This document shows, piece after piece, positions 6,969 to 8,951 of a DNA stretch of 8,951 nt. This DNA is from Streptomyces violaceus. GTDB lineage: Bacteria > Actinomycetota > Actinomycetes > Streptomycetales > Streptomycetaceae. How positions within the stretch are numbered: the first letter of the stretch is position 1; each line of letters opens with the position of its first letter. Under the pieces are notes generated by a model. It was not told the DNA's origin. It ran no database searches and was given only the letters and a program-made list of their open reading frames with translations. The stretch is taken from positions 51,603 to 60,553 of the forward strand of contig KL569108.1 of the NCBI GenBank assembly GCA_000715635.1, written 5' to 3'. A program made the translations under genes and the position numbers.

Positions 6969-7000
6969 TACCCGGCGGAAGCGCTCGTAGAGTGGAGCGC

Positions 7001-7960
7001 ATGGCAGGCAGGAACGACCCACAAGGCAGCAACCGCGACATCCGTGATGATTTCCGCGCGGAGATCCGTGAATTCCTCGGCACGCGACGGGCCAGGGTCA
7101 CCCCTGAGCAGGCCGGACTGCCCGTGTACGGCGGAGAGCGCCGACGGGTCACCGGGCTGCGCCGCGAGGAGGTCGCCCTGCTCGCGGGCATTTCCAGCGA
7201 GTACTACACGCGGCTGGAGCGCGGCAACGCCACCGGCGTCTCCGAGAGCGTCATCGAAGGCATCGCGCAAGCACTTCAGCTCGACGAGGCCGAACGAATC
7301 CACCTGGTCGACCTTCTGCGCGGCGCAGGCACGACCCGTCCGCCACGCCGCCGACCCGCCCAGCAGCGCGTCCGGCCAACAGTGCAGCGCGTCCTCGACT
7401 CGATGGCGGGCACACCCGCGTTCGTCCTCAGCGGACGCGGGGACATTCTGGCCGCCAACCGCCTAGGGCGCGCCCTATTCTCGCCCGTCTACGCCGACCC
7501 GGTGCGGCCGCCGAACAACGCCCGGTTCGTCTTTCTCAGCCCGCACGCGACCGAGTTCTTCCGCCACTGGGACGAAGTCGCCAACGACGCCGTCGCCATG
7601 CTGCGTGCCGAGGCCGGCCGCGATCTCTACGACCGGCGGCTTTCGGACCTGATCGGGGAGCTGTCCACCCGCAGTGAGGAATTCCGGCGCCGCTGGGCGG
7701 CCCACAACGTCCGGATGCACACCACCGGCGTGAAACTCCTTCATCACCCGGTCGTCGGCGACCTCGACCTGCCCTTCGAGACCTTCCCACTCGGAGACGG
7801 CCCCAGCCAGTTCCTCCTCACCTACACCGCCGAGCCCGCGTCCCCCTCGCATGACGCCCTGAACCTGCTGGCCAGCTGGGCCGCGACCAACGACGGCATC
7901 GAGCGGTCCGCCCCGGACGACGACTCCGAGTCAGCCGACCCGGCCGAGACACCCGACTGA
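7001..7960 (+). CDS. XRE-family transcriptional regulator with MmyB-like ligand-binding domain
   Basis: The product is 319 residues from ATG 7001. A GTG at 6992, with GGAAG 10 nt before it, would add three residues and is a real alternative. TGGAG lies only 3 nt before the ATG. The N-terminal part holds the family pattern EFLGTRRARVTPEQAGL (25-40), then RRRVTGLRREEVALLAGISS (47-66) and EYYTRLERG (67-75), the helix-turn-helix that binds DNA. The C-terminal domain, about 125-295, matches the MmyB-like ligand-binding type: AFVLSGRGDILAANRLGRAL (140-159), RFVFLSP, RRWAAHNVRMHTTGVKLLHH (230-249) and LPFETFPL. In characterised members this domain holds a fatty-acid-like ligand. An acidic tail ends the protein. 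It is divergent from the SDR gene, and members of this family often control an adjacent reductase. The frame is open far upstream only through antisense GC bias. Confidence 0.92.
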   Translation: MAGRNDPQGSNRDIRDDFRAEIREFLGTRRARVTPEQAGLPVYGGERRRVTGLRREEVALLAGISSEYYTRLERGNATGVSESVIEGIAQALQLDEAERIHLVDLLRGAGTTRPPRRRPAQQRVRPTVQRVLDSMAGTPAFVLSGRGDILAANRLGRALFSPVYADPVRPPNNARFVFLSPHATEFFRHWDEVANDAVAMLRAEAGRDLYDRRLSDLIGELSTRSEEFRRRWAAHNVRMHTTGVKLLHHPVVGDLDLPFETFPLGDGPSQFLLTYTAEPASPSHDALNLLASWAATNDGIERSAPDDDSESADPAETPD

Positions 7961-7979
7961 ACGACCGCCGAAGGTGGGC

Positions 7980-8004
7980 AGCCCCAGGTGGGTGACTGGG
8001 GGCT
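7980..8004 (+). terminator. Hairpin after the regulator gene
   Basis: AGCCCCAG (7980-7987) pairs with CTGGGGGCT (7996-8004), with one bulged G and an 8-nt loop, 19 nt after the regulator stop. This is a plausible intrinsic terminator; only two T's follow. Confidence 0.5.
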
Positions 8005-8034
8005 TGAGAGCGAAACGGCTCTGCAGAAGGGCCG

Positions 8035-8202
8035 GTGACCGACCTCCTCGTCCTCGCACCCGACCCGCACACCCTGCGCGTGCTCGCCGAGCTCAACTCC
8101 CGGTGCGCGGCGGCGGTCACCAGAAGATCGCGATCGCCTCCAGCGTCACCTCGCGGGTGTCCTCGCGCCAGCCGGTCATCTTGCCGAGGCAACGGGCCGT
8201 GA
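8035..8202 (+). pseudogene. Possible truncated 5' gene remnant (first ~29 codons)
   Basis: GTG at 8035, with GAAGGG just upstream, opens a frame reading VTDLLVLAPDPHTLRVLAEL, then NSRCAAAVT. In these 29 codons nearly every third base is G or C (GCA is the exception), as in real genes here. At about 8121 the frame enters the 3' end of the opposite-strand gene and turns into Arg/Ser/Pro-rich nonsense, stopping at TGA 8200-8202. The simplest reading is the 5' end of a gene whose remainder was lost when the DNA to the right was joined here. A chance ORF is possible. I do not recognise the N-terminus. Confidence 0.35.
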
Positions 8203-8866
8203 AAGTGCCGGCCGGGATCGAGCGGCGCGCGTTCCCGGGGGCTACGACGCGCATGTACACCGGGGGCTGCTCCTCGCCGTACTCGGCCCGCAGCTCGAAT
8301 CCCTCCGCCACGTCCGGCACGCGGGTGAAGACGCCTTTGACCGAGACGAATTCGCCGATGCGGCTCAGGGTCACCGCACGGCCGTCGGCCAGGTTGTCGG
8401 CGAGGTTCCGGTTAGGGACGACGGTCAGTGTGGTCAGGTCGGCGTGGACGATGGCGTCGGCCCGGTCGAAGGCCCCCATGACCACGCCGATCACGTTGAT
8501 CGGTTTGTCCTTGCGCACGAACTTGCGGAACGTCTCCTGGCTGACGTCCCGCTTCAGCCGGAAGCGGAACAGCCACGTCAGCACCCGGCTCCAGAAGCCG
8601 ACACTCGTGTCGACCTTCGTCCGCAGCTCGACGGCCTCCTCCAGCGCGGACCGGTAGTTGCCGAGCTCGTACAGGTCCATCACCGCCTGCTCGTCAAGGT
8701 ACAGACATATGCTGTACGCCGACTGCCAGCGCCGCATGTGCCTGCGCCGCTCCCGGGCATGGCGCACCAGGATCACCGCGAGCACCACCGCGCCGGCTGC
8801 CGTCACCATCCAGACCGTCATCCACGGCCACCAAAGGCTCCACCACAGTGCGTCAGTGACAGCCAC
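8117..8866 (-). CDS. Membrane-anchored protein of unknown function (weak resemblance to DUF6414)
   Basis: The product is 249 residues from GTG 8866, with AAGGAG at 8871-8876 and only 4-nt spacing. A Trp-rich N-terminus leads into one membrane helix at about 13-34 (MTVWMVTAAGAVVLAVILV). The basic stretch RHARERRRHMRR (35-46) follows and places the rest in the cytosol. Residues 52-68 (SICLYLDEQAVMDLYEL) are the most distinctive part, and the YLDE..V.DLY pattern recalls the opening of DUF6414-like proteins. An amphipathic charged stretch (80-120) and INVIGVVMGAFDRADAIVHADL (123-144) follow. A beta-rich end contains LSRIGEFVSVKGVFTRV (167-183). No enzyme motif is visible. It is convergent with the regulator and shows no operon link to the oxidoreductases. 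It could be an accessory or defence-type protein, but no function can be given. Confidence 0.75.
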   Translation of the reverse strand: MAVTDALWWSLWWPWMTVWMVTAAGAVVLAVILVRHARERRRHMRRWQSAYSICLYLDEQAVMDLYELGNYRSALEEAVELRTKVDTSVGFWSRVLTWLFRFRLKRDVSQETFRKFVRKDKPINVIGVVMGAFDRADAIVHADLTTLTVVPNRNLADNLADGRAVTLSRIGEFVSVKGVFTRVPDVAEGFELRAEYGEEQPPVYMRVVAPGNARRSIPAGTFTARCLGKMTGWREDTREVTLEAIAIFW

Positions 8867-8951
8867 GGATCTCCTTGAATGCCTCGGAAAGGGACGAGCC
8901 GGCGGCGTCCACTGTCCGTCCGCCCGTCCGCGCCGCCGCGCGCCGCAGTTC
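8853..8951 (-). CDS. Possible C-terminus of an upstream minus-strand gene (partial)
   Basis: From the right edge a minus-strand frame is open for 32 codons to TGA at 8853-8855 and ends SSLSEAFKEIRGCH. Third positions are about three-quarters G or C. The stop overlaps the start of the membrane-protein gene by 14 nt, a common arrangement for translationally coupled genes. The N-terminal part is outside the window. The alternative is that 8867-8951 is simply leader DNA. Confidence 0.35.
   Translation of the reverse strand, partial: ELRRAAARTGGRTVDAAGSSLSEAFKEIRGCH

Noticed and set aside
6988..6993. TAGAGT as a -10 box giving a leaderless regulator transcript
   Set aside because: It is close to the tAnnnT pattern and well placed, but I find no -35 element at 16-19 nt, so I do not list it as a promoter.
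5747..7000. A long in-frame plus-strand extension of the regulator, giving an apparent 737-residue protein
   Set aside because: The extension is antisense to the SDR gene, has no family features, and the real N-terminal motif and starts lie at 6992-7001. It stays open because of GC bias.

Overview
The window is high-GC DNA with strongly G/C-biased third codon positions, GTG as well as ATG starts, AAGGAG-type ribosome binding sites and gene families typical of actinomycetes. These include an MmyB-type XRE regulator, a deazaflavin nitroreductase-like protein and a two-half CaiB-type CoA-transferase. The most likely source is a Streptomyces or close relative. I see no rRNA, tRNA, CRISPR array or insertion sequence.

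Layout: (1) 2-256 (+) is the 3' end of a probably secreted protein, followed by a strong GC-rich terminator hairpin at 286-331. (2) 332-1834 holds no intact gene. It has one possible 32-residue ORF and, on the minus strand, the wreck of an aldo/keto reductase (about 1208-1700) plus a second broken coding stretch below it (790-1207). (3) 1835-3202 (+) is a CaiB/BaiF family III CoA-transferase with a permuted or partly duplicated architecture. (4) 3455-6754 (-) carries four intact oxidoreductase genes. In transcription order these are an SDR, an F420-type nitroreductase-family protein, an aldo/keto reductase and a KefF/NQO-like flavoprotein. (5) 6755-7000 is a divergent intergenic region packed with inverted repeats. 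(6) 7001-7960 (+) is an XRE/MmyB-family regulator. (7) 7961-8951 holds a hairpin after the regulator, a possible truncated 5' gene remnant (8035-8202), a membrane-anchored protein of unknown function on the minus strand (8117-8866), and possibly the last codons of another minus-strand gene overlapping its start.

How the genes may work together: the regulator faces the SDR across the palindrome-rich region. Regulators of this family commonly control a divergently transcribed oxidoreductase, so the simplest model is a local redox or electrophile-response regulon. Its four enzymes would use three cofactor systems: NAD(P)H for the SDR and AKR, flavin for the NQO-like protein, and probably F420 for the nitroreductase-family protein. 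The spacings are 75 nt, 224 nt (with a hairpin) and 148 nt, so the cluster is probably two or three transcripts rather than one tight operon. The substrate is unknown.

I do not see a clearly new multi-gene system. The points most worth a second look are the permuted CoA-transferase, the palindrome array between the SDR and the regulator, the unknown membrane protein at the right end with a possible junction beside it, and the decayed locus at 790-1700.
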